A DNA stretch of 64,000 nt from Caulobacteraceae bacterium (GTDB taxonomy: Bacteria > Pseudomonadota > Alphaproteobacteria > Caulobacterales > Caulobacteraceae). Below, piece after piece: positions 37,279 to 46,088 of the stretch (within the stretch, counting starts at the first letter, position 1; each line of letters begins with the position of its first letter). A model generated the notes under the pieces. The model was not told the DNA's origin, searched no databases, and saw only the letters and a program-made list of their open reading frames with translations. The stretch covers positions 1-64,000 of the forward strand of contig CANJME010000006.1 of NCBI GenBank assembly GCA_947475875.1, in the 5' to 3' direction. A program made the translations under genes and the position numbers.

Positions 37279-37487
37279 GCGCCTTTGGCGCGGCTGAAAT
37301 AAGTACACGGCGATCACAGCGCGTTCGAGTGCGCTCCAACCCGCCGTGATCGCTGTGCATGCCCCCGGCCCCGGCCTGCGCCGGGGCGAGGGCACCGTGA
37401 TATCCGTGTACTTATTTTCCACGCGTGCGGCTATCACGCACTCTGTCGCGGCGCACCACGATGGATCCCCGGGACAAGCCCGGGGAC
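37279..37487. repeat. composite palindromic repeat (iteron 3f plus type 2 half)
   Basis: The left part has GCGCCTTTGGCGCGG, then GAAATAAGTACACGG, mirrored by CCGTGTACTTATTTTC (37404-37419). Between them lie GCGATCACAG-type units and a CCGGCC..GGCCTGCGCCGG hairpin. The right part (37461-37487, ATGGATCCCCGGGACAAG...) is a half copy of the type 2 repeat at 23984-24013. Two families have become joined. Confidence 0.75.
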
Positions 37488-37497
37488 GTAGCTGGCG

Positions 37498-38583
37498 CTA
37501 CGCCTTTGCCCGCACCACCGATTTGTTCTTCGCCTTCACCTTCGGCTTTTTCGCGGTCATGGCGATGGTCAGCCTCTGGCCGTCACGGTCCAGGGTTGGG
37601 CGCACATTGCTGAACAGGGGCGAGGCCGCCAGCTGGCGGGAGATGCCCTCAAGGTCGCCCACCGCCTCCTTGGGCAGTACGATGGTCAACCCCTGCAGGT
37701 TGGTGTCGAAGGACACGATCTTGTAGCCGAACGGCTCGATGATCTCCTGGGCGCCCTGCAGCTGCTGCATGGCGTTGGGCGCGTCCAGCGCGGTTCTCAG
37801 CGCCGCCATGCCCCGCAGTTCCGCCTGCAGGCCCTGACCGCTGGAGGCGTTGGCGTTGAGCTGGGTGGTGCGCGCCTTGAGGTCCTCGGTCTGGCGGCGG
37901 AGGCCCAGCGCATCGCCGACCAGATAGAGCGAGGCCATCAGGATCACGGCGATGCCGGCGGCGACGGCGAAACGGGTGGTCCGCTCGGGCGTCCATTCCG
38001 ACAGCATCATCCGACGGTAGGAGGACTGCAGGGTCCAGGGCGCGTCCTGGGGCATCAGCACGGCGCTGTCGGCGCCCGTCTGGTCGGCCTGGACGCGGAC
38101 GAAATCCTGCCAGCCGGAATTGTCGAAGGCCGCCCGGCGCCAGAGATCGGCGACGAGGAAACCCTGTTTCCACAGCTGGGCCTCATAGCCGCTGGAAGCC
38201 TTGACGACGCGCCAGCCCTCGGCGCCGGCCCGCACCAAAGGCTCGGGGATGACGCGGATGTCGGGGTCGAGGCCGGCGGCGGCCAGCTTTTCGGCGACCC
38301 AGGCCGCGTCCCACCACCAGATGCCGAAGTTGCGGCCCTTGTGGGTGATCAGGGCGCCGTAGCGCTGATAGGGCGCGGCGGTGTCGGCGTGCAGCCGGGC
38401 CGCGGTCGAGGCCGAGCGGGCGGCGAGGCCTTGCGCGACCGGGAAGTTTTCGAACAGGCAGCGCTCGCGCGCCAGCACAACGAAGCCGGGCTGGAAGAGG
38501 CCGGCCCTCAGGGCCAGCGGCTCGAGCGCGCCGTCGCCCTTAAGAAGAGAGATCGGGGATGTTCGGGAAGGCCTTGACGACAT
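37498..38583 (-). CDS. gspL: type II secretion protein GspL
   Basis: This protein of about 361 residues is called GspL by context (after gspK) and layout: a cytosolic actin-like part with ALITHKGRNFGIWWWDAAWVAEKL, one membrane helix (about 208-228, FAVAAGIAVILMASLYLVG), a periplasmic coiled segment and a small domain ending in Lys-rich residues. GspL links GspE to GspM. The start is uncertain: no ATG/GTG fits after the gspK stop, and ATG 38583 overlaps gspK by 44 nt. It ends beside repeat DNA. Confidence 0.75.
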   Translation of the reverse strand: MSSRPSRTSPISLLKGDGALEPLALRAGLFQPGFVVLARERCLFENFPVAQGLAARSASTAARLHADTAAPYQRYGALITHKGRNFGIWWWDAAWVAEKLAAAGLDPDIRVIPEPLVRAGAEGWRVVKASSGYEAQLWKQGFLVADLWRRAAFDNSGWQDFVRVQADQTGADSAVLMPQDAPWTLQSSYRRMMLSEWTPERTTRFAVAAGIAVILMASLYLVGDALGLRRQTEDLKARTTQLNANASSGQGLQAELRGMAALRTALDAPNAMQQLQGAQEIIEPFGYKIVSFDTNLQGLTIVLPKEAVGDLEGISRQLAASPLFSNVRPTLDRDGQRLTIAMTAKKPKVKAKNKSVVRAKA

Positions 38584-39589
38584 CGGGGTCCACATCATTC
38601 GGAGGGGTGGTGACCAGGGTGCGCGGGTTTTCAATCCAGAGCGGCCGCGAAACATCGGTCGGGGTGAGTATCAGGGTGGAACGGTAGGTCAGGCCACTTT
38701 CCGGATCGATCAGGGTGAACCGGAAACGGCCGTTGGAAAAGGTGTAGGCCCGGTTGGGCGTCGGCGAGATCAGGCCGACATCGGCCAGACGGGTGATCTG
38801 GTTCTGCGCGCCCTCGCGGTTTTCGACGATCTGGCCGGCGGTTTCCGGGTCGATATTGAACATCACGCCCATCACGTCGGGCGGGGCGGTGTTCACATTG
38901 AAACGGTTGTCGTCGGAATAGGTGGTGATCTTGTCCGACAGCGTGTTCCACATCCGGGGCGTGATGTAGTCGGCCATGTCGGGCAGGCGCGAGAAGATCG
39001 CCGCCGGCCGGCGGATCGGCTGGTGCAGGGTGGTGGATTCGGCGAGGTACGTCTGCATCTCGACGGCCAGGTTGGTGGCGTCGATATCGCCCATGCCGGC
39101 GAACTGCTGGAACAGGCGCGTCAGCTGGTCGGAGCTGGCGTAATAGAGATTGAACAGCCCCGCCTCGTCCTGGATCTCGGCCAGATAGGGCGAGGCCGTG
39201 TCCTGGGTCTGGAAAAAGAAATAGGGTCGGCTGTCGAGCACCACCTGGGTGGTTTCCGACTCGGTGGCGGCGGCCTGGGTGCAGGTGTTGGCCGCCACGG
39301 TGTTGTTGCCCGCCAGATTGCGCGGGCCGCCGATATTGAGCAGGGCCGCGCAGAACGGCTCGGTGGTGATCAGATAGGAAAGGCGCGCCTCGGCGGTCAT
39401 GGCGTGGCGTTCAAACTCGGCCCGGGTCTGAGCCAGTTTGGTCGTCTCGGTCAGCTGGATCAGGCTGGTCAGGCTGAAGACATAGGCGGTGGTCAGCACC
39501 GCCACGATGGTCAGCACCAGCGGCAGAGAAAAGCCGGCCTTGCCGGAGTGAATTTTCCGCGGGTTGGCGCCCCTTTTCCAACTGCTCAT
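38540..39589 (-). CDS. gspK: type II secretion minor pseudopilin GspK
   Basis: This 349-residue protein has a long leader, then GFSLPLVLTIVAVLTTAYVF (hydrophobic class III signal; Glu +5 is missing, as usual for GspK, which caps the pseudopilus). The large globular part contains RFNVNTAPPDVM, the typical GspK helix-hairpin-helix-like motif, and RNAGNNT-like stretches. Cys pairs are present. The frame stays open far upstream through the gspJ tail, but ATG 39589 is the first sensible start. Confidence 0.9.
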   Translation of the reverse strand: MSSWKRGANPRKIHSGKAGFSLPLVLTIVAVLTTAYVFSLTSLIQLTETTKLAQTRAEFERHAMTAEARLSYLITTEPFCAALLNIGGPRNLAGNNTVAANTCTQAAATESETTQVVLDSRPYFFFQTQDTASPYLAEIQDEAGLFNLYYASSDQLTRLFQQFAGMGDIDATNLAVEMQTYLAESTTLHQPIRRPAAIFSRLPDMADYITPRMWNTLSDKITTYSDDNRFNVNTAPPDVMGVMFNIDPETAGQIVENREGAQNQITRLADVGLISPTPNRAYTFSNGRFRFTLIDPESGLTYRSTLILTPTDVSRPLWIENPRTLVTTPPNDVDPDVVKAFPNIPDLSS

Positions 39590-39606
39590 CCTGGCGTTCT
39601 TAACCC

Positions 39607-39638
39607 CCGAATGTCCCTGCCTTCGCGGGGACATTCGG
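39607..39638. repeat. hairpin between gspJ and gspK
   Basis: An 11-bp perfect stem CCGAATGTCCC / GGGACATTCGG, loop of 10 bases, lies in the 92-bp gap. It resembles dispersed extragenic palindromes and could change gspK level relative to gspJ. Confidence 0.7.
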
Positions 39639-39681
39639 TTGAAAAAGAGTCGAAAGCCGATTGGTCCTGAGGGGCGAGGGC

Positions 39682-40668
39682 TCATCCGCCGCGTCCTCCG
39701 CCGCCGCCGCCAAAGCCGCCACCGCCGCCACCAGGGCCGCCGCCACCACCACCGGCTCCGCCACGGCCACCACCAGGCCCGCCGCGTCCACCGCCTGGAC
39801 CTCGACCGGGACCGCCGCCCGGACCACCGCCTGGACCACCGCCCGGCCCCGCGCCTGGACCACCACCTGGACCGCGACCCGGACCACGGCCGTCGGGACC
39901 ACCGCCACGACCGCCGCGTCCGCCGTTGGCGTTGTTGCCATTGTTGTTGTTCGCCGCCGTCGTCACCCGCTGCGACAGCGCCCGTCCCGACGCGGCCAGA
40001 TCGACGATCTGGGCGCGGCCGTCGCTGGAGGCCAGGCGCACGAAGATCTTGCGCATGACCTGGTTGGGATCGACGCCGTATTCGGTCGGCTGGCCGCGAT
40101 AGACTTCCCAGCTGTCGTACCACTGGGTCCCGTCCTCGGAATAGGAAAACACCCCGTCCGGCCAGCGCAGTTTCGCCACCGCCACCGGCTCGATTTCGGA
40201 CCCGTCGTCCAGCGTCAGCCGGCAGAACACCGTGGTCTCCAGGCTGGCGGTGGTTTCCACCGAAAGGGTGATCCGCCCTTCCAGGCCCAGCGGCGCGCAG
40301 ACCGTCTCGCGTCCGGCGACCAGCCGCCCCGACATCTGGTCGGGGGCGCCCACGAAGGAATCGTCGATCAGCTCCAGCTCGGTCTCGGCCGCCTGGGAAG
40401 CGAGGTTGATCGGCGGGACGACGATATCGTGGATCAGATCGTCGAACGTCTGGCGGTCGACCTCCTTGTCGACGGTGGCCAGCGCCCGGTTGCCCAGCCC
40501 GAAGGCCTGAAAAGCCCCGCGCGTGCCGACCCCCAAAACGAGGGCGACGGTGAGGCCGGTGATCAAAAGGGCGATCATCGCCTCGATCAGGGTAAAGCCC
40601 CTCTTCCCCCGGAGGGGAAGGGGGACCGCCCCCGCAGGGGGGGGTGGAGGGGCCGCCGCCGCTCTCAT
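39682..40668 (-). CDS. gspJ: type II secretion pseudopilin GspJ with Gly/Arg-rich tail
   Basis: This 328-residue prepilin has the cut site GKRG-FTLIEAMIALLITG, Glu +5 present. The leader of about 23 residues (MRAAAAPPPPPAG...) is mainly encoded by a palindromic repeat. ATG 40668 overlaps the gspH stop (ATGA); an upstream TTG would add eight residues. Residues about 35-235 are the GspJ domain. The last 95 or so residues are nearly pure Gly/Arg/Pro (GGRGGRGGG, GPGRGPGGGPG), not found in model GspJ. Confidence 0.88.
   Translation of the reverse strand: MRAAAAPPPPPAGAVPLPLRGKRGFTLIEAMIALLITGLTVALVLGVGTRGAFQAFGLGNRALATVDKEVDRQTFDDLIHDIVVPPINLASQAAETELELIDDSFVGAPDQMSGRLVAGRETVCAPLGLEGRITLSVETTASLETTVFCRLTLDDGSEIEPVAVAKLRWPDGVFSYSEDGTQWYDSWEVYRGQPTEYGVDPNQVMRKIFVRLASSDGRAQIVDLAASGRALSQRVTTAANNNNGNNANGGRGGRGGGPDGRGPGRGPGGGPGAGPGGGPGGGPGGGPGRGPGGGRGGPGGGRGGAGGGGGGPGGGGGGFGGGGGGRGG
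40599..40650. repeat. palindromic repeat inside the gspJ leader
   Basis: Two hairpins occur back to back: CTTCCCC-CGGA-GGGGAAG (40603-40620) and CCCCC-GCA-GGGGG (40628-40642). Read in the gspJ frame they encode the PPPPPAGAVPLPLRGKRG leader. This unit is of the same GC-rich type as the one at 24968. Confidence 0.7.
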
Positions 40669-41117
40669 GTGCGCACGCGCACGAAATGACAATCCGGCTG
40701 GCCCTCGAGATGAGCGGCGACCTGGTTATCGCTCAGAATATCGGCCTCGACCGGCGAACAGACCCCGCCCGCCGAGATGACCATCGGCTCGGACAGGCGA
40801 TAGGACCACAGGCACGGCTGTTCGTCGGGCCCGCACAGTTGCACCTCGCCGACCAGCTCGTCGGGATCCTGGCTTTCCTCGCCGGTGCTGAGGAGGTTGA
40901 TGGCCAGGTTCTGGCGATAGGCCTGGGCGCGATAGCCGGTGACCTGGCGCTGGAAGACGATGAAGCGGCCCTGCGCGGCGTTTTCGGCGATCTGGCGTTT
41001 GATGTTGGGCGTGACGATGGCGACGGCGAACGCCATGATCGCCACCACGACCATCATTTCCAGCAGGGTGAAACCGGCTCTGGACCTGATCGCTCTAGAG
41101 GGCGATGTCCTTGGCAT
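40665..41117 (-). CDS. gspH: type II secretion minor pseudopilin GspH
   Basis: This 150-residue prepilin has the leader MPRTSPSRAIRSRAG, then FTLLEMMVVVAIMAFAVAIV. The globular domain has two Cys pairs (QLCGPDEQPCLW). ATG 41117 is chosen: its leader is suitable and GGAAGGCGGG lies upstream; ATG 41141 is also open. The gene overlaps gspG by 23 nt and gspJ by four. Confidence 0.85.
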   Translation of the reverse strand: MPRTSPSRAIRSRAGFTLLEMMVVVAIMAFAVAIVTPNIKRQIAENAAQGRFIVFQRQVTGYRAQAYRQNLAINLLSTGEESQDPDELVGEVQLCGPDEQPCLWSYRLSEPMVISAGGVCSPVEADILSDNQVAAHLEGQPDCHFVRVRT

Positions 41118-41556
41118 TGTTGGTCCCGCCTTCCTGGCCATCGCTGCCCAGGGTCATGACCTGAGGCTCGCCATTACCTTCCGGGGCGATGTACCGGTAG
41201 GGGTGCTTCCAGGGATCGAGCGGCACCTCGGCGGCCTGGGCTTCGTTGCCGAGGTAGGGGCCGCTCCAGCCCGGGGCGGCGTCGCCCGGATCCTTGACCA
41301 GCAGGTCGAGACCCTCTTGCTGGGTGGGATAGCGGCCAATGGCCAGGTCCATGGTGGCGAGGGCGGACTTAAGGCTGCGCATCTGGATCATCGCGGTTGA
41401 GACCTTGGAATTGTCCAGCTGCTTCATCAGCCCGGCGCCCACCAGGGTGACCAGCAGCCCGATGATGGTGATGACGATGAGGATTTCCAGCAGGGTGAAC
41501 CCGGCCTTGGCCCGAAGGCGGCGGGCAAGCCGCTGGGAGAGGGTGATGCTCATCAT
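41095..41556 (-). CDS. gspG: type II secretion major pseudopilin GspG
   Basis: This 153-residue protein has the leader ...RRLRAKAG, then FTLLEILIVITIIGLLVTLVG (Glu +5). The signature LGRYPTQQEGLDLLVKDP-like IGRYPTQQEGL and WSGPYLG are diagnostic of GspG. It polymerises into the pseudopilus. It is the first gene of gspG-H-J-K-L. Two ATGs (41556, 41553) are adjacent. Confidence 0.95.
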   Translation of the reverse strand: MMSITLSQRLARRLRAKAGFTLLEILIVITIIGLLVTLVGAGLMKQLDNSKVSTAMIQMRSLKSALATMDLAIGRYPTQQEGLDLLVKDPGDAAPGWSGPYLGNEAQAAEVPLDPWKHPYRYIAPEGNGEPQVMTLGSDGQEGGTNNAKDIAL

Positions 41557-41871
41557 GACACGCGCTCGATCGGTTTTTGGGGCGGACTGCCCCGGTTCTT
41601 CTACCAACCCGGATTCCCGGTCACAAGCATGGCAAAATGACGGCGCGGCTTAATGCGCTACGGCAACGTTCTGAATTGTCCGGCCAAGCCTTGCCGCGCA
41701 AGGGTTTACGGCCGTAAAAATGCATTACGGCGAGGGATCGCCGAAATCTTACCCCTTACGCCGCCTGATATTGGCGCTATTTTGCGGCGCGTGGCTGAAA
41801 CACCTCCGAAACACGGGTATGAAACAGCCGAGCCAACCAGAAACGTCTAAAAATCGGGAAACAAACCGCTC
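41557..41871. promoter_or_regulatory. divergent promoter region of the two gsp runs
   Basis: The 315-bp gap separates leftward gspG and rightward gspM. It is less GC-rich in 41690-41870. It holds the perfect 14-bp palindrome TTTACGGCCGTAAA (41705-41718) and nearby TTACGGCG (41725-41732) and TTACGCCG (41756-41763). A shared regulator of both runs could bind here; which protein is unknown. Confidence 0.5.
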
Positions 41872-42531
41872 TTGGCCTCGTCCCTTTCGCGTCTGAAAAC
41901 CTCGCTGGACGCACAGGTGGCCAAGCTGAGCGTCAATGAGCGGCGGCTTCTCCTTGTTCTGACCCTGGTCGCCACGGCGGGACTGGCGTATCTCGCTTTC
42001 AGCTTCCAACTCGCCGCCCGGAATGATCATACCGAGGCGCAGAACCGTTTCTCCGAGGCCGAGCAGGCGGCGGGCCGGGCCACGAGCGGCGCCCTGGCCA
42101 GCGATCTCGCCAGGGGCAAGGCCGAGGTGCGCGAATGGACCTGGCAGGGCAGCACGATCGAGGTCGCGCAGGTGCGGGCCCAGAGCCAGATCGCTGAAAT
42201 CGCCGCCAACACCGGCTTGGCCAATGCCGAGATCAAGACCAGCGACAAGTTTGAAACCGCTGGCGATGTGACGCTGGCGCCGTTCGAAATCCAGGCCCCG
42301 TTCAGCTGGCCGGCCCTGGCCGGCTTCATGTCGGGCCTGACCGCCACCGGCAAAGGGTTTGTGGTTGAGCAGGTGCAGCTGACCACCGATCGCGACATGA
42401 AGGTGCGCATCAGCCTGAAGGCGCCGCTGACGGTCATCGCGGCCCCCAAGGCGCAGCCCAAGACTGCGGGCAAGGCGGCGGTGAAGGCCGCGGCGCCGGC
42501 CAGCCCTGCGCTAAAGGGCAAGACCTCATGA
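41872..42531 (+). CDS. gspM: type II secretion protein GspM
   Basis: This 219-residue protein has a short basic N-terminus, one membrane helix (about 24-44, RLLLVLTLVATAGLAYLAFSF), a coiled region and a small periplasmic ferredoxin-like domain (APFEIQAPFSWPALAGFMSGL). GspM partners GspL, encoded on the opposite run. It starts at TTG 41872, as no ATG is available, and ends in an ATGA overlap with the next gene. The Lys/Ala-rich tail is low-complexity. Confidence 0.75.
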   Translation: MASSLSRLKTSLDAQVAKLSVNERRLLLVLTLVATAGLAYLAFSFQLAARNDHTEAQNRFSEAEQAAGRATSGALASDLARGKAEVREWTWQGSTIEVAQVRAQSQIAEIAANTGLANAEIKTSDKFETAGDVTLAPFEIQAPFSWPALAGFMSGLTATGKGFVVEQVQLTTDRDMKVRISLKAPLTVIAAPKAQPKTAGKAAVKAAAPASPALKGKTS

Positions 42532-43496
42532 GTATGAAGGCGCTTGGTCTTGTCGTTCTGGTGGGTGCTCCGGCGGCTCTGGCCGCGGGTTATCTGCAGG
42601 GCGTCAGCACACCGCCGCCGCCGGCCGCCAAGGTGCGCGCCGCCCCGCCGGCGCTGATCGTCAAGCCGGGCTGGGGCGCCAAGGAAGCCGCCGCCTACAT
42701 GGCCAGGCTGAACGCCCCGCCTCCGCCGCCGCCGCCAGTCTATACCGGACCGCCGCCCACCGATGTGGCGGTCTATTTCCGCCGAGAATACGGCGGCGTG
42801 CTCAATCCGACCGGACCGGCGCCCGTGGTGTTCCTGGGGCCGAGGCGCACCCTGAAGATCGGCGATGTCTATCGGGATGGCTGGAAACTCACCAGCATCA
42901 ACGCCTCGACCGCGACGCTGTCCAAGGGGACCGAAACGCGGCGGATCGGCCTGTTCTCGCCGCCCGTTCCGGCGGAAAATGCGCAGAACAACGCGGCCAA
43001 CACGCCGGTCATTCCGCTGTCGCTGTCGAACGGCCTGCGCGAGGGCCAGCTGACCGGCACCCAGCTCAACACTATCGAGAGCGCCGCGAGCCGCCTGGGC
43101 CTGACGCCCGCCCAACGCTTGCAGTTGCGCGCCCAGCTGACCCAGGGGACCGTCAACCAGCAATCGATCATCCAGCTGATCCAGGGCCTCCGCCCGCCGC
43201 CCAGCGCCGCGGCGATCACCGCCTTCGTCAATGCGCTTGGCCAGGCCGGCGTCATCCCGCAGCAAGTCGCCAACCAGCTCAGCCAGACCCTGCCACAGAT
43301 GATCAGCAACCAGGCGCCCGCCAACATCAACCGCGGTCCCGTCAACAATGGCGCGGCCCCGGCGCCGGGCGCCAACCGTGGCGGCGGACCGGGCGGCGGC
43401 AATCGCGGCGGGCCCGGCGCCCTTCAGAATTTCGGCGGACCCGGAGGCGGTCAGAACTTCGGCGGCCCTGGCGGCCGCGGCGAACGCGGCGGTTAG
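42528..43496 (+). CDS. GspC-like protein with Gly/Arg-rich tail
   Basis: This 322-residue protein has an N-terminal hydrophobic segment (about 4-22), Pro-rich linkers, and a small domain (about 75-145) with LKIGDVYRDGWKLTSINASTATLSKGTETRRIGLF. That block looks like the homology region of GspC/PilP that binds the secretin. The middle (160-270) is helical and Gln-rich. The tail (about 275-322) is RGG-like. Its place between gspM and gspD suits the missing gspC. No PDZ domain is seen. Confidence 0.55.
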   Translation: MSMKALGLVVLVGAPAALAAGYLQGVSTPPPPAAKVRAAPPALIVKPGWGAKEAAAYMARLNAPPPPPPPVYTGPPPTDVAVYFRREYGGVLNPTGPAPVVFLGPRRTLKIGDVYRDGWKLTSINASTATLSKGTETRRIGLFSPPVPAENAQNNAANTPVIPLSLSNGLREGQLTGTQLNTIESAASRLGLTPAQRLQLRAQLTQGTVNQQSIIQLIQGLRPPPSAAAITAFVNALGQAGVIPQQVANQLSQTLPQMISNQAPANINRGPVNNGAAPAPGANRGGGPGGGNRGGPGALQNFGGPGGGQNFGGPGGRGERGG

Positions 43497-43532
43497 ACCA
43501 TGGCCCTTCAAATTGAAGAAAGACGCAAAACC

Positions 43533-46085
43533 ATGACTCTCGCGAGGGCACTGATCACTGTCGGGACCGGGCTTGTGGTTTCGGCCGCGCTCTACGGATG
43601 CGCCGCGTTCCCGACCATGCAGGTCGCCGATCCGGGCGCCCAGACGGGCCGGCCTGAAACCGGCTCGAATGGCGCGCTTGAGGGCCCCGGCCTTGCCCCG
43701 CCGCCGGGACGGGGTGGACGTGGCGGCAGAGGCGGTGAAGCCGATTTGCTGCGCGGCGTGCCATCGGTTGCGCAAACCATTCCGGGCGCCGCCGTGAGCC
43801 GCCCGCAGACACCCGAGGCCGCGCCCGATGCGCTGGCCGCCCTGGCGCCGGATGAGCCGATCATGGCCGTGCTGCCGCCCCAGGGCGTGGGCCAGTTCCT
43901 CGACATCGTCTTCTCGCAAGTGCTCAAGATCCCCTACGCGCTGGGCCCCGGCATCTCGACCCGCACCGACGTTATTCAGCTGAACCAGCCGCAAACGACC
44001 TCAAAGAAGGTCTATATCCGGTCCCTGCAGACCACCTTGCGCAACTACGGTCTGCGCATGGCCGTTGACGCGACAGGCCGTGTGCAGATCACCGAACAGG
44101 GCGTGACCTCGGCCGGCGGCTCGGCCAACACCATCATCCGCACCCGCAGCTCGGCCGACATTCCGGCCGGCCCGCAGCGCATCAATGTTGAATTTCAGCT
44201 GGTCGCGCTGCGCGCCGACGGCATTCAGGCGTTCCTCGATCAGACCTTCAGCGGTCAGCAGGTGACATTCACGGCTGATGACGCGGCCAACGCCTTCATC
44301 ATTCAGGGCCCGGCGCGCAACGTCTCCCTGGCGGTGGAGTTCCTGCAGCACCTCGACGTGCCGGCCTTCGCCGGCGCCCAGGTCGTACGCCTGCAGCCGA
44401 TCTTCTATTCGCCCGACAATTTCGCCCAGGCCCTGACCACGGCCATGTCCGCTGAGGGCTATATCATCGGCACCGACCCTCTGGGCCCCAAGTCGATCGT
44501 CGTCGTGCCGCTGGCCACCACCAACCAGACCCTGGTGTTCGCGGCTGACAAGGACACCATGGCGCGTGTTCAGTATTACGCCACCTTCCTCGACCAGCCG
44601 AGCCAGATCGGCGACGCCAGCGGCACCTATGTCTATGACGTGCGCAACACTTCGGCGACCTCGATCGGCTCGATGGTGACCAGCGCCGGGGCCCAGGCCA
44701 ACGCCGCCGCCGGCGGCCGCGGCGGCGGCTTCAACGGTCAGGCGGCCGCTGCGCTCGGTCAGCCGGGCGGTGCGGCGGCCCAGGCCGGCAGGGGCGGCGG
44801 CGCGGCCAACAACAACGCCGGACGCGGCGGGGCGGCGGCAGGCGGCGCCGCTGGCGGACGTGGCGGAGCGGCGGCCAACGGCGGCCGCGGCGGCGCTGCG
44901 GCCAACGGCGGCCGCGGCGGCCAGATAAACGCCGGGGCCGGTAATGGCGCGGTCGGCCGGGGCGTCACCGTAGCCGGGTCGGTTCCAACCGGCGGCACCA
45001 TCACTGTCGACGATTCCTCCAACCGCATTCTCTTCACCGGCAGCCCCAGCCAGTACGCATCGTTGCGGCCGCTGCTGGCCAGCCTCGACCAGCCGCCGCG
45101 CGAAGTGCTGGTCGAAGTCACGGTCGCCGAGGTCACCCTCAGCGACACGACGGAGTATGGGCTTGAGTGGTTCTTCAATCACAACCTGGTCCGGGGCTCG
45201 ACGGTTACCGGTTCGATCAGCGGCGGCACCCAGACAAGGGTTCCCGGCGCGACGACGCGGACGACCACCGGCACTGGCGCGGCCCAGGTGATCACGGAGG
45301 TAACGGCTCCCGACACCTTCCTGAGCAGCCTGGGGTTGGGTTCGCAGGGCCTGAACGCGGTCTATCAGAACGGCGACCTGCGCGCGGCGTTCAACGCCTT
45401 TGCCTCCAACAACAAGATCAACATCCTGTCGCGGCCCAGGGTGACGGCGCGCAGCGGCGCAGCGGCGGCCTTGCAGGTGGGCTCCAGCGTACCGATTGTC
45501 ACGGCGCAACAGACGGCGGACACCGGCAGCGGCACGCCCACGGTGACCAATTCCTACACCTACCGCGACGTCGGTATCATCCTGAACATCACGCCGACGG
45601 TCTACGGCGACAACCGGGTGGACATCCAGGTCTATCAGGATGTCTCGAGCGTGCGCGACAACACCAATCCGGACATCGACTCGCCGTTCATCGACACGCG
45701 GAATGTGACCACCACACTTTCGCTCACCGATGGCCGCACGGCGGTGCTGGGCGGCGCTATCCAGGACAGCTACGGCAAGGGCAATTTCGGCATTCCGTTC
45801 CTCAAGGACATCCCGATCCTGGGCCAGCTGTTCAGGGTGGATACCACCTCGGGCACCAAGACCGAACTGGTGGTGCTGATCACCCCGTTCATCATCCGCG
45901 ATGAGGACGACATGAGCGACCTGACGCGGCAGATCTCCAATGAGTTCAACCAGGCCTTCAAGGTCGGCCGCGGCGGCTCCTACACCTTGACGCCGTTTAC
46001 CGGGAAGAATGTCCTGGCGCCCGGCGCGCCGAGCACCACCATCACCGGCGCCAACCTGCAACGCCCGGCCCCGGCGGCGAAGTAA
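43533..46085 (+). CDS. gspD: type II secretion outer-membrane secretin GspD, lipoprotein-like
   Basis: This protein of about 850 residues has an N-terminal signal ending AALYGC (Cys near 23), which resembles a lipobox. N0-N3 domains follow. Residues about 387-474, within N3, are a Gly/Arg/Ala/Asn-rich insert. The secretin core contains VEVTVAEVTLSDTTEYGLEW, GSSVPIVTAQQ, DVGIILNITPTV and the ending of the beta barrel LVVLITPFIIRD. Start at ATG 43533 because it gives a proper signal; the frame is open from 43500. Confidence 0.93.
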   Translation: MTLARALITVGTGLVVSAALYGCAAFPTMQVADPGAQTGRPETGSNGALEGPGLAPPPGRGGRGGRGGEADLLRGVPSVAQTIPGAAVSRPQTPEAAPDALAALAPDEPIMAVLPPQGVGQFLDIVFSQVLKIPYALGPGISTRTDVIQLNQPQTTSKKVYIRSLQTTLRNYGLRMAVDATGRVQITEQGVTSAGGSANTIIRTRSSADIPAGPQRINVEFQLVALRADGIQAFLDQTFSGQQVTFTADDAANAFIIQGPARNVSLAVEFLQHLDVPAFAGAQVVRLQPIFYSPDNFAQALTTAMSAEGYIIGTDPLGPKSIVVVPLATTNQTLVFAADKDTMARVQYYATFLDQPSQIGDASGTYVYDVRNTSATSIGSMVTSAGAQANAAAGGRGGGFNGQAAAALGQPGGAAAQAGRGGGAANNNAGRGGAAAGGAAGGRGGAAANGGRGGAAANGGRGGQINAGAGNGAVGRGVTVAGSVPTGGTITVDDSSNRILFTGSPSQYASLRPLLASLDQPPREVLVEVTVAEVTLSDTTEYGLEWFFNHNLVRGSTVTGSISGGTQTRVPGATTRTTTGTGAAQVITEVTAPDTFLSSLGLGSQGLNAVYQNGDLRAAFNAFASNNKINILSRPRVTARSGAAAALQVGSSVPIVTAQQTADTGSGTPTVTNSYTYRDVGIILNITPTVYGDNRVDIQVYQDVSSVRDNTNPDIDSPFIDTRNVTTTLSLTDGRTAVLGGAIQDSYGKGNFGIPFLKDIPILGQLFRVDTTSGTKTELVVLITPFIIRDEDDMSDLTRQISNEFNQAFKVGRGGSYTLTPFTGKNVLAPGAPSTTITGANLQRPAPAAK

Positions 46086-46088
46086 GGG

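Noticed and set aside
42027-46061. Very long minus-strand open frames opposite gspM, the GspC-like gene and gspD
   Set aside because: They mirror the GC-rich codon pattern of the real genes, lack family motifs, and the plus strand codes for clear secretion proteins.
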